From the NCBI GenBank assembly GCA_944384725.1, contig CALWUJ010000004.1:1-33188 (forward strand): a stretch of DNA of 33,188 nucleotides. The letters are read 5' to 3'. Positions 16,085-24,747 of this stretch are shown here, in pieces. The DNA comes from an uncultured Agathobaculum sp. GTDB taxonomy: Bacteria > Bacillota > Clostridia > Oscillospirales > Butyricicoccaceae. The position numbers and the translations under genes are program-made. How positions within the stretch are numbered: position 1 is the stretch's first letter; every line of letters starts with the position of its first letter. Under the pieces are notes generated by a model. The model saw nothing but the letters and a program-made list of their open reading frames with translations, made no database searches and was not told where the DNA came from.

Positions 16085-16113
16085 TTGCAAGAAAACGGGA
16101 AATATGGTATGAT
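16085..16113 (+). promoter_or_regulatory. Promoter of the trpS operon
   Basis: TTGCAA at 16085-16090, 17-base spacer ending TGG, TATGAT at 16108-16113. The leader is about 65 bases, too short for a T-box. A 12-base direct repeat with one mismatch (16024-16035 and 16047-16058) lies upstream of the -35. Confidence 0.65.
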
Positions 16114-16184
16114 TACTGATAAGTATGGGGTGGTTTGCTTCGTACGAAAGAATCACAATCCATTGAGTAAGGGAAGTCATAGCT

Positions 16185-17195
16185 ATGAGCGAAAACCAGA
16201 AGCAAACAATTTTTTCCGGTGTGCAGCCGTCTGGTAAGCTGACATTGGGAAATTATCTTGGCGCAATTCGCAATTTTGAGCTTTTGCAGGACGACTATAA
16301 CTGCATTTATTGTGTGGTTGATATGCATGCAATCACAGTCCGGCAGGACCCGGCGGCGCTGCGCCGCGCAACGCTGGAAGTTCTGGCACAGTATATTGCC
16401 TGCGGATTGGATCCGGAAAAAAGCATTTTGTTTATCCAGAGCCATGTCCCGGCTCATGCGGAATTGGCTTGGGTGCTCAATTGCTTCACCATGTTTGGAG
16501 AAGCGTCCCGTATGACGCAGTTCAAGGACAAATCATCCAAGCATGCGGATAATGTGAATGTTGGTCTGTTTACCTATCCGGTACTGATGGCAGCGGACAT
16601 CTTGCTGTACCAGACTAATCTTGTGCCGGTCGGTGTGGATCAGAGCCAGCACATTGAGATTTGCCGCGATATCGCAAACCGCTTTAACGGCGTGTATCCG
16701 AACACCTTCACCATCCCGGAGGGACGGTATCCCAAGGCGGGAGAGGGCGCGAAGATCATGAGCCTGTCCGATCCGGAGAAAAAGATGAGCAAATCGGATG
16801 AAAACCCCAACGGCTATATTCTGCTGATGGATAAGCCAGAGGATATTATGCGCAAATTTAAGCGCGCCGTGACCGATTCGGATTCCCGCATCGTGATGGA
16901 TCCGGTTGGAAAGCCGGGCGTATCCAATCTGATTCAGATTTATGCAGTGGCTACTGGTAAATCCATTGCGGAAGTAGAGGCGGAATTCGCCGGCAAGGGT
17001 TACGGCGAGTTTAAGCCGGCGGTTGGAGAAGCAGTGGTTGAGCTGCTGCGTCCCATTCGCGAAAAGACCGAGGATCTGCTGCGCAACAAGGATTATTTGG
17101 AGCAGGTTTATACGGAGGGCGCGCAGAAAGCGTCTTATTTGGCGCGCAAGACGCTGAGCAAGGTTTACCGGAAGGTTGGCTTTGTGGGACGTTAA
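16185..17195 (+). CDS. trpS: Tryptophanyl-tRNA synthetase
   Basis: A 336-residue class I aminoacyl-tRNA synthetase that charges tRNA-Trp with tryptophan using ATP. It is full length for bacterial TrpRS. The HIGH-like motif is [13 protein letters not shown] (15-27) and the KMSKS loop is at 200-204 (KMSKSDENP). The segments [19 protein letters not shown] (150-168) and [17 protein letters not shown] (101-117) are characteristic of TrpRS. TAAGGGAAG precedes the ATG. It is followed after 25 bases by a wall-polymer gene with no terminator between, so trpS leads an operon running to 21547. Confidence 0.96.
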   Translation: MSENQKQTIFSGVQPSGKLTLGNYLGAIRNFELLQDDYNCIYCVVDMHAITVRQDPAALRRATLEVLAQYIACGLDPEKSILFIQSHVPAHAELAWVLNCFTMFGEASRMTQFKDKSSKHADNVNVGLFTYPVLMAADILLYQTNLVPVGVDQSQHIEICRDIANRFNGVYPNTFTIPEGRYPKAGEGAKIMSLSDPEKKMSKSDENPNGYILLMDKPEDIMRKFKRAVTDSDSRIVMDPVGKPGVSNLIQIYAVATGKSIAEVEAEFAGKGYGEFKPAVGEAVVELLRPIREKTEDLLRNKDYLEQVYTEGAQKASYLARKTLSKVYRKVGFVGR

Positions 17196-17220
17196 ATACC
17201 GTCTTTAAGGGGAAAGTACG

Positions 17221-18384
17221 ATGCCTGAATATATTGTAAGTGGCGTGATTATTGCCGCATTTATCGTGGCGGGCGTATTGTCTTATTTTTTCACGCCGCC
17301 TGTCAAGCGGTTCGCCCATACGGTCGGGGCGATTGATGTGCCGAAGGATGGCCGCCGTATGCATAAGGAGCCGATTCCGCGTTTGGGCGGTCTGGCGATT
17401 TTCGGCGGTTTTCTGGCCTCTATTCTGATTTTTGGTGAACTGGATCAGACCATGCTCTGTGTACTGCTTGGTGCCTCCATGATTGTCGCACTCGGTATTT
17501 TTGACGATGTGCTGGCGCTTGGGGCAAAGCTGAAATTCGTGGTGCAGATCGTGGCTGCTGCCATTCCGGTTTGCGTTGGCGATTTGCAAATCAGGCTGTT
17601 TACCAACTTAAACCCGTTTTCGGATACGCCGTATTTTCATTTGGGGATTTTGGCGATTCCGATTACGATTATCTGGATTGTTGGCATTACCAATGCGGTC
17701 AACCTGATTGACGGTTTGGATGGTCTTGCCGTTGGCGTTTCTTCCATTGCGGCGATCACTATGCTGGCGGTCGCGCTTTTGACAGGCAATATGACGATTG
17801 CAGTCACAATGGCTGCGCTCGCAGGTGCCTGCATCGGTTTTATGCCGTACAATCTCAATCCTGCCAAGATTTTTATGGGGGATACCGGTTCCACCTTTTT
17901 GGGATATATGCTGGCAACGGTATCCATCATGGGTCTGTTTAAGTTTTACGCGGTCATTTCGTTTGCAGTGCCGTTCTTGATTTTGGGTCTGCCGATTTTC
18001 GATACGGCCAATGCAATCATTCGCCGTGTGGCAGAGGGACGCAGCCCGATGAGCCCGGATCGCGGGCATGTGCATCATAAGCTGATCGACATGGGCTTTA
18101 ACCAGAAGCAGGCGGTTGCGATCTTGTATGCCATCAGTGCAACACTTGGTTTGACCGCGGTGGTATTGACCTCGTCGGGCGAGGTAAAGGCGATTGTTTT
18201 GCTGCTGGCCGTGTTGGCGGCAATTTTGGTCGGTGCCTGTGTGATTTATGGCGCAGAACACTGGGCAAAGCATCCGAGCGAGCACGAGGAGACGACGCAC
18301 AGCGAGGAAAAAGCAGATGATACTGTGCAGACGGCGGCAACAGAGGACGCGGTACAGGAGGATAAAGAACATGAGCAAGATTAA
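17221..18384 (+). CDS. Undecaprenyl-phosphate GlcNAc-1-phosphate transferase (TagO/WecA-like)
   Basis: A 387-residue polytopic membrane enzyme of the MraY/WecA superfamily. It moves a HexNAc-1-phosphate from its UDP-sugar to undecaprenyl phosphate, the first step of teichoic acid or related wall polymer synthesis. It shows DVPKDGRRMHKEPIPRLGG near 39-57, FDDVLALGAKLKF with the conserved acidic pair near 98-99, NLIDGLDGLA, GDTGSTFLG, and the sugar-recognition loop DRGHVHHKLIDMGF. The DRGHxHHKL loop favours TagO/WecA over MraY. A soluble, acidic tail of about 40 residues ends the protein. The gene overlaps wecB by 14 bases, and the WecB product class supports a GlcNAc/ManNAc wall-polymer role. 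Confidence 0.9.
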   Translation: MPEYIVSGVIIAAFIVAGVLSYFFTPPVKRFAHTVGAIDVPKDGRRMHKEPIPRLGGLAIFGGFLASILIFGELDQTMLCVLLGASMIVALGIFDDVLALGAKLKFVVQIVAAAIPVCVGDLQIRLFTNLNPFSDTPYFHLGILAIPITIIWIVGITNAVNLIDGLDGLAVGVSSIAAITMLAVALLTGNMTIAVTMAALAGACIGFMPYNLNPAKIFMGDTGSTFLGYMLATVSIMGLFKFYAVISFAVPFLILGLPIFDTANAIIRRVAEGRSPMSPDRGHVHHKLIDMGFNQKQAVAILYAISATLGLTAVVLTSSGEVKAIVLLLAVLAAILVGACVIYGAEHWAKHPSEHEETTHSEEKADDTVQTAATEDAVQEDKEHEQD

Positions 18385-19519
18385 GGTAATGACGGTGTTT
18401 GGCACCCGGCCGGAGGCCATTAAAATGGCACCGCTGGTACATGCACTGGAGCAGAATGAGAATACAGAGTCGATCGTATGCGTAACAGCGCAGCATCGTG
18501 AGATGCTCGATCAGGTGTTGGATATTTTTCATATCAAGCCGGATTATGACCTGAATATCATGCAGCCGCGTCAGACGCTCGCGCTGATAACAGAAAAAAG
18601 CCTGCATGGTCTGGATGAGGTTATGGAGCAGGCAAAGCCGGATATTGTGCTCGTGCATGGCGATACGTCGACGACATTTGCCGGTGCGCTGGCTGCGTTC
18701 TATCACAAAATTCCGGTAGGTCATGTGGAGGCGGGTTTGCGCACATATGATAAGTATTCTCCGTTTCCGGAAGAAATGAACCGCAAGCTGACTGGTCAGA
18801 TTGCAACGCTGCATTTTGCGCCGACCCCGCGTAACCGCGACAATCTTGCACGCGAAGATATTACGGAAGGTGTGAGCGTGGTCGGCAATACGGTTGTTGA
18901 TGCGATTCACATTACGGTTCAGCCGGATTTTGCGTTCCGGGACGAACAGCTCAAAACGCTGGATTTTGAAAACAACCGCGTGGTTCTTGTAACTGCGCAC
19001 CGCCGGGAGAACTACGGCGAACCCATGGAAAACATCTGCCGTGCGATTGCGGAGCTTTCGGCGGCGTATCCGGATGTCCACTTCGTTTATCCGGTGCATC
19101 TCAGCCCATATGTGCGCGAGGCGGCAGAGAAGTTTTTGGGCGGAAACGAGCGCGTTCATCTGATCCATCCGCTGGCAGTGGACGAAATGCATAATTTGAT
19201 GGCGCGCTGCTATCTGATTATGACCGATTCGGGCGGCTTGCAGGAGGAAGCGCCCAGCCTGGGCAAGCCGGTGCTGGTACTGCGCCGTGAAACCGAACGT
19301 CCGGAGGCCATTGAGGCGGGAACGGTTAAACTGGCAGGCGTGGAGCAGGAAAACATTGTCCGCTTGGCGCGTGAGTTGTTTGATGATCCGAATGCGTATG
19401 CAGCAATGGCGCATGCAGTCAACCCGTATGGCGATGGCAAAACGTCGGCGCGCATTTTGCAGGCGATTGAACATTATTTTGGTCTGCGGTCGGATGGACC
19501 GGCTCCGTTTGCACCATGA
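18371..19519 (+). CDS. wecB: UDP-N-acetylglucosamine 2-epimerase (non-hydrolysing)
   Basis: A 382-residue cytoplasmic enzyme interconverting UDP-GlcNAc and UDP-ManNAc (WecB/MnaA). Family motifs are VFGTRPEAIKMAPL (8-21), CVTAQHREMLDQVLDIF, VHGDTSTTFAGALAAFYHKIPVGHVEAGLRT, PFPEEMNRKL, TAHRRENYGEP, and DSGGLQEEAPSLGKPVLVLR with TERPEA. The start at MSKIKVM follows AGGAGG and overlaps the previous gene, so the two are coupled. UDP-ManNAc is the donor for the linkage unit of many teichoic acids, which fits its TagO-like neighbour. The stop overlaps the next start (ATGA). Confidence 0.95.
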   Translation: MSKIKVMTVFGTRPEAIKMAPLVHALEQNENTESIVCVTAQHREMLDQVLDIFHIKPDYDLNIMQPRQTLALITEKSLHGLDEVMEQAKPDIVLVHGDTSTTFAGALAAFYHKIPVGHVEAGLRTYDKYSPFPEEMNRKLTGQIATLHFAPTPRNRDNLAREDITEGVSVVGNTVVDAIHITVQPDFAFRDEQLKTLDFENNRVVLVTAHRRENYGEPMENICRAIAELSAAYPDVHFVYPVHLSPYVREAAEKFLGGNERVHLIHPLAVDEMHNLMARCYLIMTDSGGLQEEAPSLGKPVLVLRRETERPEAIEAGTVKLAGVEQENIVRLARELFDDPNAYAAMAHAVNPYGDGKTSARILQAIEHYFGLRSDGPAPFAP

Positions 19520-20301
19520 AGCCGCATAAAAGTCCGTCTACACCCATGCTCGCAGCCATTGGTGCAGCGGTACTGGTAGGGCTGCTGTTTTTGAGTTATG
19601 TGCTTTCTTCCGGGCTGCTGCATCGTAAAGACACCGGTATCGTTTTACAAAGCGGCGCAGAAAACGCGCCGGCTGTTAGTTCCGGAAGTCAACTGTTAAC
19701 TGCTCAAAGCGTGGCGGATGTTACGATCGGTCCGGATAACGCACAAAAGGTGATTGCGTCTTTGACGCGCCCGGAAGCGTATAGCTGCGTTATTGAGAAT
19801 TCGCTGTATTATTCCGGTGGATCGTCTACGCTGCGCTGCCGTCAGTATATGCTGGATGGTATGGTTCGTACGGATTGGCTGACCGAAGCGGGAGCTGTGC
19901 AAAGTACGTTGGTGCGTGCGGGTGATACCGCTTATACTTGGGACAACGGAAGTACAACTTTTTATAAGGGTGCATGGGGCGATTTTTCGGATGATTCTGC
20001 TGCGATGCTGCCAACTTATGAGGACGTGTTGGATGAAAGCATTGTGCTGACGCGTGCAGGTCGACAGGATATTGATAATGAGCCATGTATCATGGTGGAG
20101 TTTGAGCAGGGCGGATACCGCTGTGTATACTATGTTTCGGCAGCCTCTGGTTTGCTGAAAAAGGCGTTCTTTTATCAGGGCGAGAATTTGACGCGTCAGG
20201 TTGTGGTTGGTAATTTTAAGACCGAGCAGCCGGATGTGGAACTGTTCACACTGTCGAACGGACAGAAGTTATTGGGAGAAGACACACAAAATGATGAATA
20301 A
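19516..20301 (+). CDS. Membrane-anchored extracytoplasmic protein of unknown function
   Basis: A 261-residue protein with a single N-terminal hydrophobic segment (about 11-34) and the rest predicted outside the cell. There is no lipobox cysteine, so it is probably anchored by an uncleaved signal segment. The exposed part is rich in beta-strand-like stretches (YSCVIENSLYYSGGSS, TLRCRQYMLDGMVRTDW, NEPCIMVEFEQGGYRCVYYVS, GLLKKAFFYQGENL). The 'convert, test, read-back' pattern is reminiscent of LolA/RseB-like lipoprotein-carrier folds, but this is only an impression. Starts and stops overlap wecB upstream (ATGA) and the PLP enzyme downstream, so it belongs firmly to this operon. A role linked to wall polymer is possible but unproven. 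Confidence 0.7.
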   Translation: MKPHKSPSTPMLAAIGAAVLVGLLFLSYVLSSGLLHRKDTGIVLQSGAENAPAVSSGSQLLTAQSVADVTIGPDNAQKVIASLTRPEAYSCVIENSLYYSGGSSTLRCRQYMLDGMVRTDWLTEAGAVQSTLVRAGDTAYTWDNGSTTFYKGAWGDFSDDSAAMLPTYEDVLDESIVLTRAGRQDIDNEPCIMVEFEQGGYRCVYYVSAASGLLKKAFFYQGENLTRQVVVGNFKTEQPDVELFTLSNGQKLLGEDTQNDE

Positions 20302-21547
20302 ATTGCAAATATCAGAGGAAATTCGCGCGCTCGGTCAACAGGCCGAGCGCGAAATCATGCCGTATTTTGCGCGGATCGAAGAAATCTGCGACCGCAATAC
20401 GGAAAAGGTGCTTGCCGCATTTGCGAAAAATCGCGTATCGGACAACCTGTTTGCGGGCACGACCGGCTATGGCTATGATGACCATGGACGGGACACGCTG
20501 GATCGTATTTACGCCGATATTTTCGGTACGGAAGCAGCGTTGGTGCGCATTGGTTTTGTCAACGGCACACATGCGCTGTCTTGCGCTATGTTTTCTGCTG
20601 TCAAGGCGGGGGATACGGTGCTTTCGGTCACCGGTCCGGCCTATGATACGTTGCAGAATACGATTACAGGCGATTACTGCGGCAGCATGAAAAATTATGG
20701 GATTGGATATAAGCAGGTTGATCTGGTTGATGGTATGCCGGATTTGCCCGCAATCCAGCAGGCGGCGCAGGATCAGAATGTTAAGCTGGTATTTATCCAG
20801 CGCAGCCGCGGCTACGCCGTGCGCAAGACATTGTCCTGTGCGGAGATCGGAGAGATCTGCAAGACCGTGCGCGCGGTGAATGAAAACGCGGTCATCATGG
20901 TGGACAACTGTTATGGTGAGTTCGTCGAAGACATGGAGCCGACACAGGTCGGCGCAGATCTGATCGCGGGATCGCTCATCAAAAATCCGGGCGGCGGTTT
21001 GGCACCGACGGGCGGCTATATCGCGGGACGCGCAGATCTGGTGGAAAACGCTTCGTATCGGTTGACTGCACCGGGAATCGGCGGCGAATGCGGCTGCACG
21101 ATGGGACAGAATCGTTTGCTGTATCAGGGACTCTTCATGGCGCCACATACGACGGCGCAGGCACTCAAAACGGCAATTTTCTGTGCCAAGGTGATGGAAC
21201 TGCTGGGATATGAAGTTAGCCCCAAGGCAGAGGAGCCGCGGTATGATATCATTCAGACGATTGCCTTTGGTGCGCCTGAACCGCTGTGCCGTTTTTGTGA
21301 GGGCATTCAGGCCGGTGCACCGGTTGATTCGTTTGTTACCCCGGAGCCATGGGCGATGCCGGGCTATGATGATCCGGTTATCATGGCGGCGGGTGCGTTT
21401 GTGCAGGGCGCGTCGATCGAGCTTTCTGCGGATGCACCTATGCGTGAGCCTTATGTTTGCTATATGCAGGGTGGCCTGACATATTCTTCGGGCAAGGCGG
21501 GTATCCTTCTTGCGGCGGAGCGCATTCATAATCAGAAAAAGGCGTAA
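20291..21547 (+). CDS. Methionine gamma-lyase family PLP enzyme (aluminium-resistance/YnbB type)
   Basis: A 418-residue PLP-dependent enzyme of the family annotated as methionine gamma-lyase-like or 'aluminium resistance protein'. Recognisable segments are NRVSDNLFAGTTGYGYDDHGRDTLDRIYADIFGTEAALVR split across 47-86, GPAYDTL (115-121), VDNCYGEFVE (204-213, with D205), and the probable PLP lysine K231 in GSLIKNPGGG. The physiological substrate is not established. ATGs at 20291 and 20294 are both possible; GGGAGAAG lies 8-14 bases upstream. It overlaps the previous gene by 11 bases and is the last gene before the operon terminator. Confidence 0.9.
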   Translation: MMNKLQISEEIRALGQQAEREIMPYFARIEEICDRNTEKVLAAFAKNRVSDNLFAGTTGYGYDDHGRDTLDRIYADIFGTEAALVRIGFVNGTHALSCAMFSAVKAGDTVLSVTGPAYDTLQNTITGDYCGSMKNYGIGYKQVDLVDGMPDLPAIQQAAQDQNVKLVFIQRSRGYAVRKTLSCAEIGEICKTVRAVNENAVIMVDNCYGEFVEDMEPTQVGADLIAGSLIKNPGGGLAPTGGYIAGRADLVENASYRLTAPGIGGECGCTMGQNRLLYQGLFMAPHTTAQALKTAIFCAKVMELLGYEVSPKAEEPRYDIIQTIAFGAPEPLCRFCEGIQAGAPVDSFVTPEPWAMPGYDDPVIMAAGAFVQGASIELSADAPMREPYVCYMQGGLTYSSGKAGILLAAERIHNQKKA

Positions 21548-21580
21548 GAAAAAGGGACGGTTTTTTACCGTCCCTTTTTG
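21548..21580. terminator. Bidirectional terminator at end of trpS operon
   Basis: AAAAAGGGACGGT (21549-21561) pairs with 21567-21579 around a T-rich loop, with A-run and T-run on opposite sides. It serves the plus-strand operon and the converging kinase gene. Confidence 0.88.
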
Positions 21581-21601
21581 ATTGGCAGGGAGAAGTACTG
21601 T

Positions 21602-24133
21602 TTAAGTCAGAGATTGCAGCAGCTGGCATAAAACCGCAAAGTCAATGGGTTTGACGATGTGCGCGTTCATACCGGCAGCCTGCGTTTTTGCAATATCCTC
21701 AGGGAATGCGTTCGCGGTGACAGCAATGATGGGGATGGTTGTTGCATCTTCGCGGTCCAACATGCGGATTGCCTGCGCCGCTTGGCAGCCGTTCATGTTC
21801 GGCATCTGCATGTCCATTAAGATGGCGTCAAATTCATGCGGTTGTGACGCGGAAAAACGCTCGACAGCCTGCTGCCCATCCCACGCCTGCACAACCTGAA
21901 CATCGTGCATCGCCAGAATTTCGGTTGCGATTTCCATGTTGATTTCATTGTCCTCTGCGATCAGCAGTTTTTTGCCGCGCAGATCGAATGCAGATGGCTC
22001 GGCTTGTGCAGTGGGTTCCGAAGTCAGGGAGGGGGCTGTGGTTTCCGGTTCGGTAACGATTTGCAGCGGTAATGTCACGGTAACTGTGCTGCCCTGCCCC
22101 AATTCGCTGATAACACGAATTTCACCATCCATGCGTTTGACCAAGCTATGGACGATTGCCATACCCAATCCCGTGCCGACTACAGATCGTGCGCTGAACC
22201 GGGTTTCCCGTGCATATGGCTCGAAAATATGCTGAAGAAATTCTTGCGACATGCCAATACCGGTATCTTGAACCGAAAGCTCATAGCTGCTGTGTTTCTC
22301 GGATATATTTTCAGTCAGCCGGACAGAGATAGAGGCGCCGGATTCGCTGTACTTAAAGGCGTTGGACAGCAGGTTGTTCAGGATTTGGCTGATGCGAGAC
22401 GCGTCACCCAGAACCATGCGATGGCGCAGATCACATGCCAGCGAGAGGTCCTTCTTCTCGTTCTTTGCCTGATGACGGAAAATTTCTACGCAGTCATCGA
22501 CACACTGCTGTAAGTCGATTGGATGATAGTCGAGCGAGATATGCCCTTGCTCCATACGGGAAATCTCCAGAACGTCATTGACCAAGTTGAGCAATTGCTG
22601 ACCGGAAAACTGAATTTTACTCAGCAGCGTTTTCAGTTTGCCTTGGTCGTCTAAATTGTGCTGAGCCAACTCAGAAAGGCCAATGATTGCGTTGAGTGGG
22701 GTGCGCATATCGTGCGACATGTTGCTGAAAAATGCATTTTTATCTGCTTCGCTTCGGTGAGAGGATTCCAGTGCATTTTGCAGCAGCTCCAGCTGTTCAA
22801 GCTGACGGGTCTTTTCCTGATTGACTTCACGGAAAGCCAGCACAACCTCATCTTGTGCAAACGCCTTGTCAAACAGAATGCTGACATTCACCCAGCGTTC
22901 GCCGTTTTCAAAACGGCGCAGATAATCGCCGCCGAATTCGGTAACCTGATCGTGTACGAGCTGTTGGATGTTTTCAAGAGAAAAGCTGCTGGCGAATTCC
23001 TCGTAGGTGCTATGCGCAACGACCTCCTGTATGGTATGCAGCAAATCTGCATAACGGCCCGTCGCACTGATTTTATGGCGGGTATCCTTTGCGCATTTGA
23101 TTGCTTGGTACATGCCGGTTTTATAGTTGACGCGATAGATTGCATAATAGAGATTGCCGAGAGCACGGACTGTGTCATCTGTGCGGCGGATTTTGCGGTT
23201 CAAGCGGTAATCACGGATGGACAGCAGTACGGCGGCAATCAGAAACAGGGAGGAGATCAACAGGAAAAGCCGGTAAATTCCGGTTAGTTCACGAAGCACC
23301 GTACGGAATGGAATGGTCAGAATGGTGATCCAGCCGTTGCTCATCTGATAGTAGTAGACACCGCTTGGGTTGCCATCCGGTCCGGTGATGCTGGCGTTAT
23401 ATGGATCGAGCACACCTTCCTGAATACGACTCACCAGACTGTTTACATAGGGCTGAAGCTGATCTTCTTCATGCGGCACGGATTCATGCGCATACAGGAG
23501 TGTACCCTCTTGGTCGCACAGGTAGTAAGAGCTGCCTTCCGGCAGAGACAGCATGTCGTCAGATGTGTGAAAATCCTCCGGAAAGACATCAAACAACAGC
23601 ATATTATCGGAATTGCGTGCTTTCTGTGCAATGGTGATGACCTGTTTACCTGTGATCGCATCCTGATAAGCGGATGTGAAGATTACTTCGCCGTCCGCTT
23701 CCATTGCCATACGGTACCAATCGGTTTGGCGAAAATCATACGAGTCATCACCGTCCCATGGATTGGCGGCAACGATATGCCCTTCAACGATTGCGTACAG
23801 GTCCACAGAATTATCCTGCAGCACTTGCGGCATTTTGCGGAAAAAGTTTTCGATCCATGTTTGGATCTGCAGATCGCTGGCGTTGTTTTCGGTCATCTGG
23901 TCGAGATACTGCGTGCCGAGCTTCATAATGGTGCTATAAGTATCAATATTGTTTTGTTCTTCAGCAGCGTAGTTCTGCGTCAGAGAGGTGCCGAATTGCT
24001 GCGCGTTTTGCAGCAATTTCTCGCGCATTGTGTATAAGCTGAAGATTGTTAATGCGGCAAAAAACAATAGGAATAGGATATTAAGCCATAAATGATGTAG
24101 TACGGTGCGATTCCTCGCCTTGAGATGCTTCAT
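21602..24133 (-). CDS. Hybrid sensor histidine kinase with extracytoplasmic sensor and receiver domain
   Basis: An 843-residue membrane kinase. TM1 is about residues 15-36 and TM2 about 288-305. The roughly 250 residues between them have the size and strand pattern of a dCache-type sensor (DWYRMAMEADGEVIFTSAY is a typical dCache stretch). A PAS-like region (about 325-440) and a coiled coil lead to HisKA with phospho-acceptor H474 (SNMSHDMRTPLNAIIG). An ATPase domain follows (N-box NNLLSNAFKYS near 586, DTGIGMS, GTGLGMAIV). The C-terminal receiver (about 721-840) has acceptor D774 (LMDMQMPNMNG), acidic D728 and K828 (IVKPID). I chose MKHLKAR because GGAAGGAG lies seven bases upstream. It diverges from HPt and response-regulator genes, its likely partners. 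Confidence 0.9.
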   Translation of the reverse strand: MKHLKARNRTVLHHLWLNILFLLFFAALTIFSLYTMREKLLQNAQQFGTSLTQNYAAEEQNNIDTYSTIMKLGTQYLDQMTENNASDLQIQTWIENFFRKMPQVLQDNSVDLYAIVEGHIVAANPWDGDDSYDFRQTDWYRMAMEADGEVIFTSAYQDAITGKQVITIAQKARNSDNMLLFDVFPEDFHTSDDMLSLPEGSSYYLCDQEGTLLYAHESVPHEEDQLQPYVNSLVSRIQEGVLDPYNASITGPDGNPSGVYYYQMSNGWITILTIPFRTVLRELTGIYRLFLLISSLFLIAAVLLSIRDYRLNRKIRRTDDTVRALGNLYYAIYRVNYKTGMYQAIKCAKDTRHKISATGRYADLLHTIQEVVAHSTYEEFASSFSLENIQQLVHDQVTEFGGDYLRRFENGERWVNVSILFDKAFAQDEVVLAFREVNQEKTRQLEQLELLQNALESSHRSEADKNAFFSNMSHDMRTPLNAIIGLSELAQHNLDDQGKLKTLLSKIQFSGQQLLNLVNDVLEISRMEQGHISLDYHPIDLQQCVDDCVEIFRHQAKNEKKDLSLACDLRHRMVLGDASRISQILNNLLSNAFKYSESGASISVRLTENISEKHSSYELSVQDTGIGMSQEFLQHIFEPYARETRFSARSVVGTGLGMAIVHSLVKRMDGEIRVISELGQGSTVTVTLPLQIVTEPETTAPSLTSEPTAQAEPSAFDLRGKKLLIAEDNEINMEIATEILAMHDVQVVQAWDGQQAVERFSASQPHEFDAILMDMQMPNMNGCQAAQAIRMLDREDATTIPIIAVTANAFPEDIAKTQAAGMNAHIVKPIDFAVLCQLLQSLT

Positions 24134-24166
24134 CTGTTTTCTCCTTCCGATTGATGCTCCATTGCC

Positions 24167-24195
24167 AGTATGGGACATTGGTCAGCATTTGTCAA
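24167..24195 (-). promoter_or_regulatory. Promoter of the hybrid kinase gene
   Basis: On the minus strand TTGACA (complement of 24190-24195), 17-base spacer, CATACT (complement of 24167-24172). The start codon lies about 35 bases further. Confidence 0.6.
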
Positions 24196-24257
24196 TTCTC
24201 CGAAACGGAAACAATGGTGGAGCGGATCAAGATTTTTGCAGCTTTTGCCTGTGCCGC

Positions 24258-24286
24258 TTGCCCGCATTGGCTTTCTGCGGTATAAT
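24258..24286 (+). promoter_or_regulatory. Promoter of the HPt/response-regulator genes
   Basis: TTGCCC at 24258-24263, 17-base spacer, TATAAT at 24281-24286. It is back to back with the kinase promoter, about 60 bases apart, leaving room for a shared regulator. Confidence 0.65.
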
Positions 24287-24338
24287 GAAAACGATTCCTG
24301 CTTCATGGATGAATACGCGACGAGGGAGAAGCGATAGT

Positions 24339-24725
24339 ATGGATCAAAATACATTTTTGAAAAATTTGGATGAGGCTGGCATTGATACAAAAAAGGCGAT
24401 TGGTCGCTTTATGGGCAATACGGCTCTGTTTTTGAAGTTTGTTCGTCGGCTGCCGGAAGCGCTTCGCTTCGGGGAAATTCGGACAGCGCTGCAGCAGGAG
24501 GATGACGAGACGTTTTATATGCTGGTACATACGCTCAAAGGAACTGCGGCAAACCTGTCCGCGGAGAGTTTGGCAGAATGTGTGCAAGCGATTCTGGTAG
24601 AGTACCGTACCTCTGGTTTTAAGCACATGCGGAAGCTGGAAGGATTGTTGCGTGAGGCCGAGGTGGAAAGTGAAAAACTGTCCGAATTGCTGCGGGACAT
24701 GGACGCTGCTTTGGCAGACGGATGA
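24339..24725 (+). CDS. HPt (histidine phosphotransfer) domain protein
   Basis: A 128-residue, all-helical soluble protein. The HPt signature is MLVHTLKGTAANL with phospho-acceptor H64. The preceding RFMGNTALFLKFVRRLPE (23-40) is the conserved HPt 'F.....l..FL' helix. It should pass phosphate between the receiver of the hybrid kinase and another receiver. The ATG follows GAGGGAGAAG and lies about 50 bases after the -10. The response-regulator gene starts 22 bases after its stop, so the two form an operon. Confidence 0.9.
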   Translation: MDQNTFLKNLDEAGIDTKKAIGRFMGNTALFLKFVRRLPEALRFGEIRTALQQEDDETFYMLVHTLKGTAANLSAESLAECVQAILVEYRTSGFKHMRKLEGLLREAEVESEKLSELLRDMDAALADG

Positions 24726-24747
24726 GATATGGTGGGGAGGAAGGCAT

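Noticed and set aside
16114-16184. T-box leader upstream of trpS
   Set aside because: The leader is only about 65 bases and lacks a T-box sequence or terminator hairpin.
18134-19474. 446-codon minus-strand frame opposite wecB
   Set aside because: Same reasons: no motif, biased composition, and full overlap with a well-supported enzyme.
20312-21529. 405-codon minus-strand frame opposite the PLP enzyme gene
   Set aside because: Antisense shadow with no start signal or recognisable domain.
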